DNA from: Desulfovibrio sp. UBA2564
GTDB taxonomy: Bacteria; Desulfobacterota; Desulfovibrionia; Desulfovibrionales; Desulfovibrionaceae
Assembly (NCBI GenBank): GCA_002340305.1
Contig: DDLU01000311.1
Coordinates: forward strand, 1-38,830
Direction of reading: 5' to 3'
Length of the DNA stretch: 38,830 nucleotides
The translations under genes were made by a program, and so were the position numbers. The notes beneath the pieces were generated by a model, which worked only from the letters and a program-made list of their open reading frames with translations, searched no databases and was not told the DNA's origin. How positions within the stretch are numbered: position 1 is the stretch's first letter; every line of letters begins with the position of its first letter. Shown one piece after another: positions 26,444-34,145 of the stretch.

Positions 26444-27328
26444 TTGAAGGATATTCTGTGCAAGTATATAAAGAAGCTGTGTAAAAATACTATTCTGGTC
26501 TGTCGCATGATCAAGATCGAGCATTCCATCTTTGCATTGCCGTTTGCATATATGGGACTGTTTTTGGCCAGCGGGACATGGCCTGAGTTTAGGCCTTTCG
26601 CATTGTTGACTATTGCTATGGTAGCTGTCCGTTCATTTGCTATGGCGGTTAATAGACTTTTTGACATTAACATTGATAGTGAAAACCCGCGTACCCGGAC
26701 CCGCCCTTTGGTGACCGGAGAGCTTACCCCGTTTTTTACATTTTGTTTTATAGTTGTCTGTGCGGTTGTGTTTGTTTTTGCTTGTAAGGGCATGAATGAA
26801 CTGTGTTATGAACTTTCATATTTCGCGCTGGGTTGGTCTGCTTTCTATTCTTTGACCAAACGGTTCACTATGCTTTGTCACTTCGTTTTGGGCTCAGTGC
26901 TCGGTCTTGCTCCAGTTGCCGGATGGCTCTGCATCGAGCCTAACTTCACCCTGCCTGCGATCTTGTTCTTCTTGGGTGTTACTTTCTGGGTTGCCGGATT
27001 CGATATTCTTTACGCTACACAGGACCGTAAGTTTGACCGTAACCGGGGGCTGAATTCAATTCCAGCGAATCTGGGTATCCAGAAAGCTCTGACTATTTCT
27101 ACCTTCAGCCATGTAAATACCGTTATTTTCTTTGCTCTGGCTGGGCTTGCAGCGGGCTTGGGCTGGATTTACTTTTCCATTCTCGCAGTTGTCGGTGGAA
27201 TCCTTATTTTTGAGCATCAGGTTATCTCTGCTGACGATATGAGCCGCGTTAACATGGCATTTTTCACCATGAACGGGGTTATTTCAGTTCTGCTTTTTGT
27301 AGGAACTTTTATGGATATAATGCTTTAG
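26444..27328 (+). CDS. ubiA: UbiA-type polyprenyltransferase, probably menaquinone (MqnP) branch
   Basis: A 294-residue membrane protein with eight or nine helices and two Asp-rich prenyl-diphosphate sites: NRLFDINIDSENPRT (residues about 69-83) and YATQDRKFDRNRGLNSIP (about 194-211). The second motif, YxTQDxxFDRxxGLxSIP, is typical of the UbiA-like group linked to futalosine-pathway menaquinone synthesis. Bacteria of this type make menaquinone and not ubiquinone, so attachment of a prenyl chain to a naphthoate precursor is the likely reaction. TTG start chosen because AAGGAG lies just upstream; ATG 26508 is in frame but has no such site. Followed by a strong terminator. Confidence 0.9.
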   Translation: MKDILCKYIKKLCKNTILVCRMIKIEHSIFALPFAYMGLFLASGTWPEFRPFALLTIAMVAVRSFAMAVNRLFDINIDSENPRTRTRPLVTGELTPFFTFCFIVVCAVVFVFACKGMNELCYELSYFALGWSAFYSLTKRFTMLCHFVLGSVLGLAPVAGWLCIEPNFTLPAILFFLGVTFWVAGFDILYATQDRKFDRNRGLNSIPANLGIQKALTISTFSHVNTVIFFALAGLAAGLGWIYFSILAVVGGILIFEHQVISADDMSRVNMAFFTMNGVISVLLFVGTFMDIML

Positions 27329-27369
27329 CCTTTAGAATAATGCATTTTTTGCGAGTAGATATTTAAGAT

Positions 27370-27405
27370 AAAAAGGAGCTGATGTGATGCATCGGCTCCT
27401 TTTTA
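27370..27405. terminator. Bidirectional terminator between ubiA and the deacetylase gene
   Basis: AAAAAGGAGCTGATG pairs with CATCGGCTCCTTTTT (one G-T wobble) around a 5-base loop, with A and T runs at opposite ends. It serves the convergent ubiA (+) and deacetylase (-) transcripts. Confidence 0.92.
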
Positions 27406-27460
27406 TTTTTGCAATCGAACGTACTTATCCCCTCAACCTGAGGAGCTTTCGTTTCTTTTG

Positions 27461-28780
27461 TCAGAATCCGTAACGCAGGTAGTCCTTGTCCCTGCGGTTA
27501 ATCAGCTGGATGTAGCGGTAACGGCTTTTGACCTGTGCTTCTTCGAGCAGTGAATATCCATGATTGCGGCATTTATCACAGGCAGCTGCCGGGATTTCCA
27601 ATCCGAAGCCCATGGGGCCGCCTTCACGCTGGGTCTCAACTTTGAGCAGTCCCCGGCAATGGTCACAGAGTAGCAGTGATTCGGTCTGTGATTCAGTGAA
27701 GCCTTCAGTATCGTAGAAAATATTACGGTGACGTACAGACCATTCTCCGCTGATCACACCTTCGATGCTTTCACTGGGGGGGGTGAAGTAAACGTCTTTT
27801 ACTCCTTCGCAAAGAGTGGCGATGTAGTCTATGATCTCGTCAGATTCCCTCAGGGTTTCGGGGTTGAACCCCGGCTCACGCACATGGGAATAATCCACCC
27901 CGGCCATTGCCAGGCTGATACCGAGGTTTACGTAAGGCAGTGCCCCCTGAATGGCATATCCGCCTTCAAGCACGGCAATATCAGGTTTGAGCATGGAGTT
28001 CAGTGCCGCATAACCTTGGGCAGAGAAATTCATGTTGGTGATCGGATCGGTGAAATGGTTGTCCTGTCCGGCGGAGTTGATGATCAGGTCCGGCTTGAAG
28101 TCTTCAAGAATGGGCATGACCGCATTTTCCATAACCATCATGAACCCGGCATCTGATGTGTTGGGCGGCAGGGGAATGTTCACCGTGCGACCAAGGGCTT
28201 TGGGTCCTCCGCATTCCTTGGGGAAGCCTGTTCCGGGGTAGAGGGTGCGTCCGTCCTGATGCAGTGAAATGAACAGGGTGTCGGGATCATGCCAGTAAAC
28301 ATCCTGAGTCCCGTCCCCGTGGTGGCAGTCGGTATCCACAATGGCGATGCGTTTGGGGCCGTACTTTTCACGGATGTATTCGCACATGATGGCTTCGATA
28401 TTGATGGCGCAGAATCCGCGTGAACCTTGAACAGTTTTCATGGCGTGGTGTCCCGGAGGGCGGACCAGCGCAAAGGCCCGCTCGCGTTCACCGCTCATGA
28501 CCAGTTCTGCTGCTTTAATGGCACCGCCTGCGGAAATACAGTGCGAGCGTGTTGCGACCGCTTCAGCTTCCGGAAAGCAGAAATGGACCCGTTCAATATC
28601 TTCGCTGGAAGCTACTTCGGGCTTATATTCGCGGATACCTTCGATGTCGAAAAGACCTTCCTCGCGCAGCTGATCCTGCGTGTAGAGCAGTCTTTCTTCC
28701 CGTTCCGGGTGAGTGGGGGAGATTGCCCAGTCAAAGGCGGGGAAAAATATGATTCCCAGACTGTTTTCAGCCTTGAGCAT
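27461..28780 (-). CDS. Histone-deacetylase-fold amidohydrolase with C-terminal zinc ribbon
   Basis: 439 residues. Residues about 1-330 match the arginase/deacetylase fold: RPPGHHAM (catalytic His pair), DTDCHHGDGTQD (zinc Asp and His), SAGQDNHFTDP (zinc Asp) and the EGGYA loop. All zinc ligands are intact, so it should remove acetyl or similar acyl groups from amines in the cytoplasm; polyamine, acetoin-related or protein substrates are all possible. The last 100 residues add a region absent from minimal family members, with two CxxC pairs (CDHC and CDKC about 33 residues apart) that look like a zinc ribbon. It follows the hydantoinase gene by 13 bases with GGAG upstream, implying one operon. 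Confidence 0.85.
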   Translation of the reverse strand: MLKAENSLGIIFFPAFDWAISPTHPEREERLLYTQDQLREEGLFDIEGIREYKPEVASSEDIERVHFCFPEAEAVATRSHCISAGGAIKAAELVMSGERERAFALVRPPGHHAMKTVQGSRGFCAINIEAIMCEYIREKYGPKRIAIVDTDCHHGDGTQDVYWHDPDTLFISLHQDGRTLYPGTGFPKECGGPKALGRTVNIPLPPNTSDAGFMMVMENAVMPILEDFKPDLIINSAGQDNHFTDPITNMNFSAQGYAALNSMLKPDIAVLEGGYAIQGALPYVNLGISLAMAGVDYSHVREPGFNPETLRESDEIIDYIATLCEGVKDVYFTPPSESIEGVISGEWSVRHRNIFYDTEGFTESQTESLLLCDHCRGLLKVETQREGGPMGFGLEIPAAACDKCRNHGYSLLEEAQVKSRYRYIQLINRRDKDYLRYGF

Positions 28781-28793
28781 TGTTAACTCCGTT

Positions 28794-30458
28794 CTATGAA
28801 TATGTCCGGTCTACGCCGGGTTTGATCTGACATTTAACCCTGATGTTCCGCCCCACGGTGCTGGAGCCACTGACCATATTAAATGATGAAGAGCTGGTGA
28901 TCTGGGCATTGGAACCGTCCGAGGCCACATGCATTTCACCCAAGTGGGCCAGCAGGTGGTTCATGGCATCCTTTTCCGCGTCTTCGATACGGTAGTTGCG
29001 GGGGATGTTTTCGCGGTGTCCCAAGGATGGGATGAACATCAGACCACGCTCGGTGTCGGCGAAAAGTTCCAGCTCGGTGGTTGTGCGGGTCAGGGCCGCT
29101 CCGATGGCATTGGCTACATCGTAGTTCTGCGGCACTTCGGTGGAAAGACGGAACTTGCGGAAAACATCCATCTTCATGGCCTGAGCAGGGCCGCCCATGA
29201 TGTAAATTTTGCGGGGTATAATCTTCCGGTTCTCAAGCAGTTCGTGAATGGTGTAAACCGGCTGCTGGTTGATTTCATCTACCAGAGCGCGGGTAGAATC
29301 ATGAATCCTGTCCACTGCATAGCCGATGGCCTGATCTGCAAGCCTATCTGCTTCCATAACATTCCCGGCAGCAAAGGCGGAGAATCCTGCTTTGGACTGC
29401 TCAATATTTCCGCAGCTGCAGGAATCCTTCCAGATCAGCGCATCAGTCAGTGTGGGAATTTCACCACCGAAAGCGATGGACGGGCCGAGGCGGTTAGGAC
29501 CGACCCGAACAGAACCATCCATTATGGATATGGCGGAGTCTCCCCCAATACCGATGGAATGAACCTTAAGTGCCCGCACAAGCGTGGGGTGGGAACCGAT
29601 GTGGATGCCTTCCTGTTCGATGAGCGGACTGCCTCCGGCGAAAATTGCGATGTCGGTGGTAGTCCCGCCGATATCGTAGATGATGGAGTCATGGGTGATG
29701 TTGCTCAGGGCGATAATCCCCATGACGCTTGCAGCCGGACCGGAGAAAATTGACTGCACCGGAACTTTACGCGAAAGGTCCAGTGGCATGGTTCCGCCAT
29801 CGGCTTTGAGGATGTTTACCTTGATCTGTCCAAGGCCCATTTCATCAAGGGTAGCGGAGATGGCATCCGCGAATTTGTTGAAGACCCGCCAGACCGCACA
29901 ATTGTAAAAAGCTGTGGATATGCGACGCGGGAAATTAAGTCGTCCGGTGATCTGGTGGCCCAAGGTTATGAAATCTGCATTGTCGCCGATTGCCAGCTCA
30001 ATTGATTTTTCATGTGACGGGTTGCGGGGAGAAAATTTGGTGATCGCGGCGTAGACTTTGATGCCTGAATTGCGGCAGGAGGCAATTGCTCCTTCAAGAG
30101 CCAGATTGTCCAGCCTTTTGGTTTCCGAGCCGCGATGGTCCAGTGATCCGGGGATGACATGGAAATCTTTGCAGGTCATGAAAGAGTGGGGATCGAGCCC
30201 CGGACCTGCGGATACAATAACCCCGACATCTTCGTAGTTCCCTTCCACTATGGAGTTGGTGGAGAGGGTGGTGGAGAGGTTGAGCTGTTTAATACGGGCC
30301 GGGTCTGTATGGCGGAGAATTTCCCCAAGGCTGTTCTTGATGGATGAAAGCAGGTTGTCGTGTTCTGTAGCAACCTTAACCTGTGCTTCCAATCCGTCAG
30401 GACCTATGGCTACGGCATCTGTGTGGGTTCCGCCGACATCAATTCCGAGAAGGAGCAT
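28794..30458 (-). CDS. Hydantoinase/oxoprolinase family protein (HyuA-like)
   Basis: A 554-residue protein of the actin-like ATPase superfamily. The N-terminal LLLGIDVGGTHTDAVAIGP and the central IYDIGGTTTDIAIFAGGSP are the two phosphate motifs of the Hydant_A/N domains of hydantoinase A; GGDSAISI and GGPAQAMKM complete the nucleotide fold. Family members couple ATP hydrolysis to opening of hydantoin or 5-oxoproline rings. The usual partner HyuB is not adjacent, and this protein is shorter than full-length HyuA (about 650-700 residues), so it may be a stand-alone variant. It is upstream of and co-directional with the deacetylase. The 212 bases before it carry a 7-bp AATCCGG/CCGGATT hairpin (30529-30561) and no good promoter. 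Confidence 0.85.
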   Translation of the reverse strand: MLLLGIDVGGTHTDAVAIGPDGLEAQVKVATEHDNLLSSIKNSLGEILRHTDPARIKQLNLSTTLSTNSIVEGNYEDVGVIVSAGPGLDPHSFMTCKDFHVIPGSLDHRGSETKRLDNLALEGAIASCRNSGIKVYAAITKFSPRNPSHEKSIELAIGDNADFITLGHQITGRLNFPRRISTAFYNCAVWRVFNKFADAISATLDEMGLGQIKVNILKADGGTMPLDLSRKVPVQSIFSGPAASVMGIIALSNITHDSIIYDIGGTTTDIAIFAGGSPLIEQEGIHIGSHPTLVRALKVHSIGIGGDSAISIMDGSVRVGPNRLGPSIAFGGEIPTLTDALIWKDSCSCGNIEQSKAGFSAFAAGNVMEADRLADQAIGYAVDRIHDSTRALVDEINQQPVYTIHELLENRKIIPRKIYIMGGPAQAMKMDVFRKFRLSTEVPQNYDVANAIGAALTRTTTELELFADTERGLMFIPSLGHRENIPRNYRIEDAEKDAMNHLLAHLGEMHVASDGSNAQITSSSSFNMVSGSSTVGRNIRVKCQIKPGVDRTYS

Positions 30459-30670
30459 CTGTTAAATCCTTGAATTATTACTCTCGTTTCATACGGGAGG
30501 ATGGTGAGCAGTATTATATTAATGAAGTAATCCGGTCCGCACACGGCAGATTCTCCGGATTTTCAGCCATTCATTTAACTATCACCCGTCCAATGTTGCC
30601 GTCCAGAGCTTTTACTGTCAGCGGCTTGATGTGTTTGGTAAGCGGTTTGCGCTTCAAGTTTACGGATAAG

Positions 30671-32206
30671 CTAGCCTCTTTTGCTGATTCCAAGTTTACG
30701 CATGCGTGAATCAAATGTGGAGCGGTTAACATCTGCAGCTCGGGCAGCACGGCTGATATTCCAGCGGAATTTTTCCAGCAGGCGCATAACGTATGTGTGT
30801 TCCATTTCTTTCCAGGTCAGTCCGCTGAAATCTTCCTGTGGCTGCTGATTGGTTTCTGCCTCATCTGCCGGTGAAAGCTTCGGTCCATCACTAGAGGGTT
30901 GTGTTCCGGGATGCTCGATGTGTAATGGCAGGTCTTTTATTGAGATGCTGTCGCCCGGAACTAGGGCCTGAAACTGTTTGACCATGTTTTCCAGTTCACG
31001 GATGTTGCCCGGCCAATTGTAATTTTCCATGACTGCCATGGCTTCCTGAGTCATACTTTTGGGCAGCATGTGACTGAATGAAGCTTCACGGTTCAGGAAA
31101 TGTCCGGTCAGCAGATGGATATCTTCCTTGCGTTCGCGCAGGGCCGGAAGTTTGAGTGGCAGAACGTTGAGACGGTAGTAGAGGTCTTCCCTGAATCTGC
31201 CGGAACGCACATCTTCTTCAAGGTTGCGGTTGGTTGCTGAGATAATGCGGATGTCGATTTTCTTAGTTTGGGTTCCGCCAAGAGGTTTGATTTCATTTTC
31301 CTGCAATACTCGCAGCAACTTGGCTTGCAGGTTGATATCCATATCACCTATTTCATCTAGGAAGACGGTTCCGCCGTCCGCTGCCTCAAAGAGACCTGAT
31401 TTGTTGCTGGTCGCCCCGGTGAAGGCACCTTTTACGTAACCGAAAAGTTCACTTTCAAGCAGGTTCTCAGGGATAGCACTGCAGTTCTGGGTCAGAAAAG
31501 GTTTTTGGGCCCGTGCGCTTTGGGCGTGGATTTCTTCAGCGAAAAGCTCCTTACCTGTTCCGGACTCACCGTAGAGCAAAACTGGGTAGCTGGTCGCGCC
31601 GTAGTTTTTGACCAGTTTCAGTGCTTTGTTTACTGATTGGCTTTTTCCGACAATTGCCTTGTTGTTTCTTATACTGCTCAGGGTCCGGCTTAGTTGGGCA
31701 TATTCAATGCGCTGTTTTTGGAATTCAAGGGAATTGCGCAGGGAAATTGAGCCGATATCAACCATATCCTGAAGCATTGTCAGGTAAGCAGGTTCAAGGT
31801 TGAGCTGTTCGCCTGCGGCACTGGTATCGATAACCTGTACTGCGCCGTATATGTCCTGTTCTTTAAGTTTCAAGGGAAAGCAGAGGATTAGTCGGCTTTT
31901 TACCTTAAAATCTTTTTCCAACATGCTGAAGTGACGTGAGTCTCCCGCCTCGGCAATGGTCATTTTGCCGTTCTGGATGACCCACCCTACTATGCTCTGC
32001 TCTTCCGGTGAAATTTTTATTCCTTTAACGTCTTCGCTCTTGTCTCCAAGGGCTTCAACGCACTCATACATGCCGTCACGCTTTAGCCACAGGGAGCCGC
32101 GCTCAACGTTTTGCAGTTTTAACAGCAGGGTAAGGATTTGTTTCTGTAATTTGTCCGGGTCCAATTCTTGCGAAAGGGCCTTGTAATCATTAATAGAAAT
32201 AGTCAT
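30671..32206 (-). CDS. Sigma-54-dependent transcriptional activator with GAF sensor domain
   Basis: A 511-residue enhancer-binding protein in three parts: an N-terminal GAF-type sensor (about residues 15-165), a AAA+ domain (about 185-420) with Walker A GESGTGKE, the sigma-54-contacting GAFTGA loop and the Walker B sequence GGTVFLDEIGDM, and a C-terminal Fis-type helix-turn-helix (LEKFRWNISRAARAADVNRS). It has no phosphorylation receiver domain, so it probably senses a small molecule or redox state directly. A near-consensus sigma-54 promoter reading the other way begins 171 bases upstream (32377), making that transcript a probable target. It may also regulate the hydantoinase/deacetylase genes that follow it. 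Confidence 0.95.
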   Translation of the reverse strand: MTISINDYKALSQELDPDKLQKQILTLLLKLQNVERGSLWLKRDGMYECVEALGDKSEDVKGIKISPEEQSIVGWVIQNGKMTIAEAGDSRHFSMLEKDFKVKSRLILCFPLKLKEQDIYGAVQVIDTSAAGEQLNLEPAYLTMLQDMVDIGSISLRNSLEFQKQRIEYAQLSRTLSSIRNNKAIVGKSQSVNKALKLVKNYGATSYPVLLYGESGTGKELFAEEIHAQSARAQKPFLTQNCSAIPENLLESELFGYVKGAFTGATSNKSGLFEAADGGTVFLDEIGDMDINLQAKLLRVLQENEIKPLGGTQTKKIDIRIISATNRNLEEDVRSGRFREDLYYRLNVLPLKLPALRERKEDIHLLTGHFLNREASFSHMLPKSMTQEAMAVMENYNWPGNIRELENMVKQFQALVPGDSISIKDLPLHIEHPGTQPSSDGPKLSPADEAETNQQPQEDFSGLTWKEMEHTYVMRLLEKFRWNISRAARAADVNRSTFDSRMRKLGISKRG

Positions 32207-32376
32207 GATAGGTAAATTGGTTCACTCGGGCTGATGTTTTTATTTAGGTATATTAACTAAATATCGTTAAAATACTGTTAAGTCAACACTAACGGCAGAT
32301 TGAATGCTGGGATTTACTTGTCTTAGTTTTGCGTGATCCCTTTTAGGTCGTGATGTTAGAAGTTTCTGCTCTGTTT

Positions 32377-32392
32377 TGGCACGGAAGGTGCT
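32377..32392 (+). promoter_or_regulatory. Sigma-54 promoter upstream of the C-rich hairpin and orphan gene
   Basis: TGGCACGGAAGGTGCT matches the -24/-12 consensus TGGCACG-N4-TTGCW with only one core deviation (G for the first T of TTGC), GG and GC being exactly ten bases apart. The start is predicted near 32403. Upstream in the same 318-base gap (32207-32524), the inverted repeat TTAAC/GTTAA at 32253-32270 and a GTTA/TAAC dyad just after it are possible enhancer sites for the divergent GAF-AAA+ activator. Confidence 0.85.
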
Positions 32393-32418
32393 ATGTAGAA
32401 AACAGCTTGTTAGTCAAG

Positions 32419-32474
32419 TATGGACCGGAGAGCCCACTCCACCTCCCCGACCCCTCCGGGCTTTCCGGTCCATA
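32419..32474 (+). ncRNA. 17-bp hairpin with C-rich loop: candidate regulatory RNA or leader
   Basis: Bases 32419-32435 pair with 32458-32474 at all 17 positions (one G-T wobble). The 22-base loop, ACTCCACCTCCCCGACCCCT plus CC, has only one G and includes ACCTCC and CCTCC, complements of Shine-Dalgarno sequences. The stem begins about 16 bases after the predicted sigma-54 start. The tail AGCCTTTTC is only a weak U-run, so the RNA either stops here as a small RNA or runs on as the leader of the 79-residue gene, whose own GGAG site the loop could bind. No known RNA family was recognised. Confidence 0.6.
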
Positions 32475-32524
32475 GCCTTTTCAAAAGCAAATTCGACGCA
32501 ATTTCTCGAATATACGGAGATGAT

Positions 32525-32764
32525 ATGATAAGCAGTGTTGAATCCTTAATATCAATGCATCGTGAAGATATGGCTATGTTGCGCACTGAAGCAAAACAGG
32601 CCAGAAAAGAGAGACTGGATAGTTCCCGCGAAATGGATTTGGCCTTGAAGGAACTCCGTGCCAGGCTTTCCGAAGATATGCCGGTTGTAACAAGTTCTTT
32701 TTCTGTAAAGCTTCGTGCTCCGATTGCCTTGATGGTGACTCTTATGGGAGTGTTCAGTTTTTAA
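32525..32764 (+). CDS. Orphan small protein of unknown function
   Basis: 79 residues, starting MISSVESLISMHREDMAMLR, with a highly charged helical central part (Glu/Lys/Arg/Met-rich, about residues 12-45) and a hydrophobic C-terminal 15 residues (APIALMVTLMGVFSF) that could be a short membrane tail. I do not recognise the family. ATG 32525 is chosen because GGAG lies five bases upstream; the frame stays open back to 32420, but that start is buried in the hairpin stem and has no ribosome-binding site. It is the only gene after the sigma-54 promoter and is closed by a strong terminator, so it is a one-gene unit probably switched on by the divergent activator. Confidence 0.65.
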   Translation: MISSVESLISMHREDMAMLRTEAKQARKERLDSSREMDLALKELRARLSEDMPVVTSSFSVKLRAPIALMVTLMGVFSF

Positions 32765-32804
32765 TTGGTTTTGTGTTCTGCTGCTGCAGTAGAATAATCG
32801 CCAT

Positions 32805-32842
32805 TAAAAAAGCCCGTTCGTTAACAGCGAACGGGCTTTTTG
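32805..32842. terminator. Bidirectional terminator between the orphan gene and znuA
   Basis: AAAAAGCCCGTTCG pairs perfectly with CGAACGGGCTTTTT around a 7-base loop, with A and T runs on both sides. It ends the plus-strand orphan gene and the minus-strand znuA gene. Confidence 0.94.
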
Positions 32843-32845
32843 CGT

Positions 32846-33763
32846 TTAGTGGCTTTGGGTAAATGTTTTGGCGACCTTGCGCATGTTTGCTTTCCAGTCT
32901 TCGGCAAGCGGGTCGGCAACGAGGACTTTGGCTCCAATGGAGTTTGCGATTGCTTTGGCACTTTTTTGTGAGAATTGAGGCTGAACGAATATGGCCTGCA
33001 CAGATTCTTTTTTTGCCAGTTTAATGAGTTGGGCAAGCTCTTTGGGGCTCGGTTCTTTGCCTTCAAGCTCAATGGGCAGCTGGGTCAGTCCGTAAGTGTG
33101 CGCAAAATATCCCCATGAGGGATGGTAGACCATGAAGCTGAAGTGTTTTCCTTTGTTGAGGAATGTGTTCAGCAGGTCTGAATCGAGTTTGTTTATCTCC
33201 TTGGCAAAGTTCAAGTAGTTCTGGTTGTAGGTGTCTATGTTTGCCGGGTCGTGTTTAATTAAAGTGTCTCTGATTTCCTGGCAGATGATTCTGACCAGCG
33301 GTGGCGAGAGCCATATGTGTGGATCTTTCATGCGGACATCAGCGTAGTGCTCGTGTTCTTTATGGTGTGCAGTGGGGTTGTGTCCGCCGTGGTGTTCTTC
33401 GTCATGGTGAACATGTGCTTTCATGGTTTGGTGTACTATCTCATCTCCAAGATTTACAATTTCAAGTTTTTTGCTTGCTGATTTAAAACGCGGCAGCCAT
33501 GCCTGTTCAAAGGGGACACCAATGGCAAAATAGACTTCTGATTTACTGAGCCGGGCCATCTGGCGTGGTTGTGGTTCGTAGGTTGCGGGGCTGCTTCCCG
33601 GTTTAACCATGATGCTTGTCGCTACGTTTTCTCCGCCGATTTTTTCTACAAAATGTTTCAGTGGTGCAATGGAGACTGTGGTTTGCAGTTTGGCGGCGTT
33701 GGCAGGTCCGCATGCTAATATCAGGGTGATTGCGGTCAGGATAAGTATTCTTGGTGTTTTCAT
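32846..33763 (-). CDS. znuA: Zinc ABC transporter substrate-binding protein ZnuA
   Basis: A 305-residue cluster A-I (TroA-like) binding protein with a Sec signal peptide (MKTPRILILTAITLILACGPANAA). The zinc site residues are visible: His in SIAPLKHFVEKIGG, His in KDPHIWLSP, His in YHPSWGYF and Asp near the C-terminus (VADPLAED). The His-rich acidic loop between them (HVHHDEEHHGGHNPTAHHKE) is the mark of zinc-specific members. It captures zinc in the periplasm. ATG 33763 is chosen because AGAGGAGAG lies just upstream; the frame is open for 20 further codons without a ribosome-binding site. The permease and ATPase genes are not adjacent, since its stop is followed by a terminator. Confidence 0.93.
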   Translation of the reverse strand: MKTPRILILTAITLILACGPANAAKLQTTVSIAPLKHFVEKIGGENVATSIMVKPGSSPATYEPQPRQMARLSKSEVYFAIGVPFEQAWLPRFKSASKKLEIVNLGDEIVHQTMKAHVHHDEEHHGGHNPTAHHKEHEHYADVRMKDPHIWLSPPLVRIICQEIRDTLIKHDPANIDTYNQNYLNFAKEINKLDSDLLNTFLNKGKHFSFMVYHPSWGYFAHTYGLTQLPIELEGKEPSPKELAQLIKLAKKESVQAIFVQPQFSQKSAKAIANSIGAKVLVADPLAEDWKANMRKVAKTFTQSH

Positions 33764-33799
33764 TTTTTCTCTCCTCTGTATTTGAAAGTCAATATCATT

Positions 33800-33812
33800 T
33801 ACATAAAATGTA
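33800..33812 (-). promoter_or_regulatory. Palindrome in the znuA promoter region, possible Zur operator
   Basis: TACATAAAATGTA is a perfect 13-base palindrome, 37 bases upstream of the znuA start codon, in AT-rich DNA. On the minus strand a TTGACT -35-like hexamer lies upstream of it, and the palindrome would cover the -10 region, as expected for a repressor site. Zur boxes are AT-rich dyads of similar form, but the match to a known Zur consensus is only general. The remainder of 33824-34002 is AT-rich and otherwise featureless apart from a TATAAT at 33987-33992. Confidence 0.4.
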
Positions 33813-34002
33813 TCATATTCCATATGGAGTCAATTGTCGCTTGTGTTTTTTGCTACGCTTGCGCTCTTTGTTGTGCGTTTGATCTTTTTGTTTTTAAAAT
33901 TGTGTAAATCACTAAAATTGTATCTAAAATTATCTGTATATTTTTCAAAAGTGTATTTTATATGCATTGTGCGAGTTTTTTTAGGGTATAATACTGTTTT
34001 TT

Positions 34003-34018
34003 TGGCATAATGAGTGCT
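34003..34018 (+). promoter_or_regulatory. Sigma-54 promoter for amtB-glnB-glnD
   Basis: TGGCATAATGAGTGCT has GG and GC with the exact -24/-12 spacing and agrees with TGGCAC-N5-TTGCW except at a few less critical bases. The predicted start is near 34029, giving a leader of about 117 bases. Nitrogen-regulated amtB-PII operons are commonly sigma-54 dependent. A TATAAT at 33987-33992 could give basal sigma-70 expression but lacks a clear -35. Confidence 0.75.
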
Positions 34019-34145
34019 TAGTAGTATTTAAAATGCATTTTTGAAGGGTTTATTTGCTAAAAATGTTAAAAAACGCCTCTTTTGGACATGTTTAACGACA
34101 TAATTGTCAAAACAAATAATTGAAATCAACGGGGGTTGGTCAACA

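Noticed and set aside
30529..30561. AATCCGG/CCGGATT hairpin between the regulator and hydantoinase genes as a terminator.
   Set aside because: The stem is only 7 bp, the loop is 19 bases and no U-run follows on the minus strand, so I do not count it as a terminator.
32420..32524. N-terminal 35-codon extension of the orphan protein.
   Set aside because: The start lies inside the hairpin stem with no ribosome-binding site, and Pro/Ser-rich residues are just the loop read as codons; ATG 32525 has GGAG.
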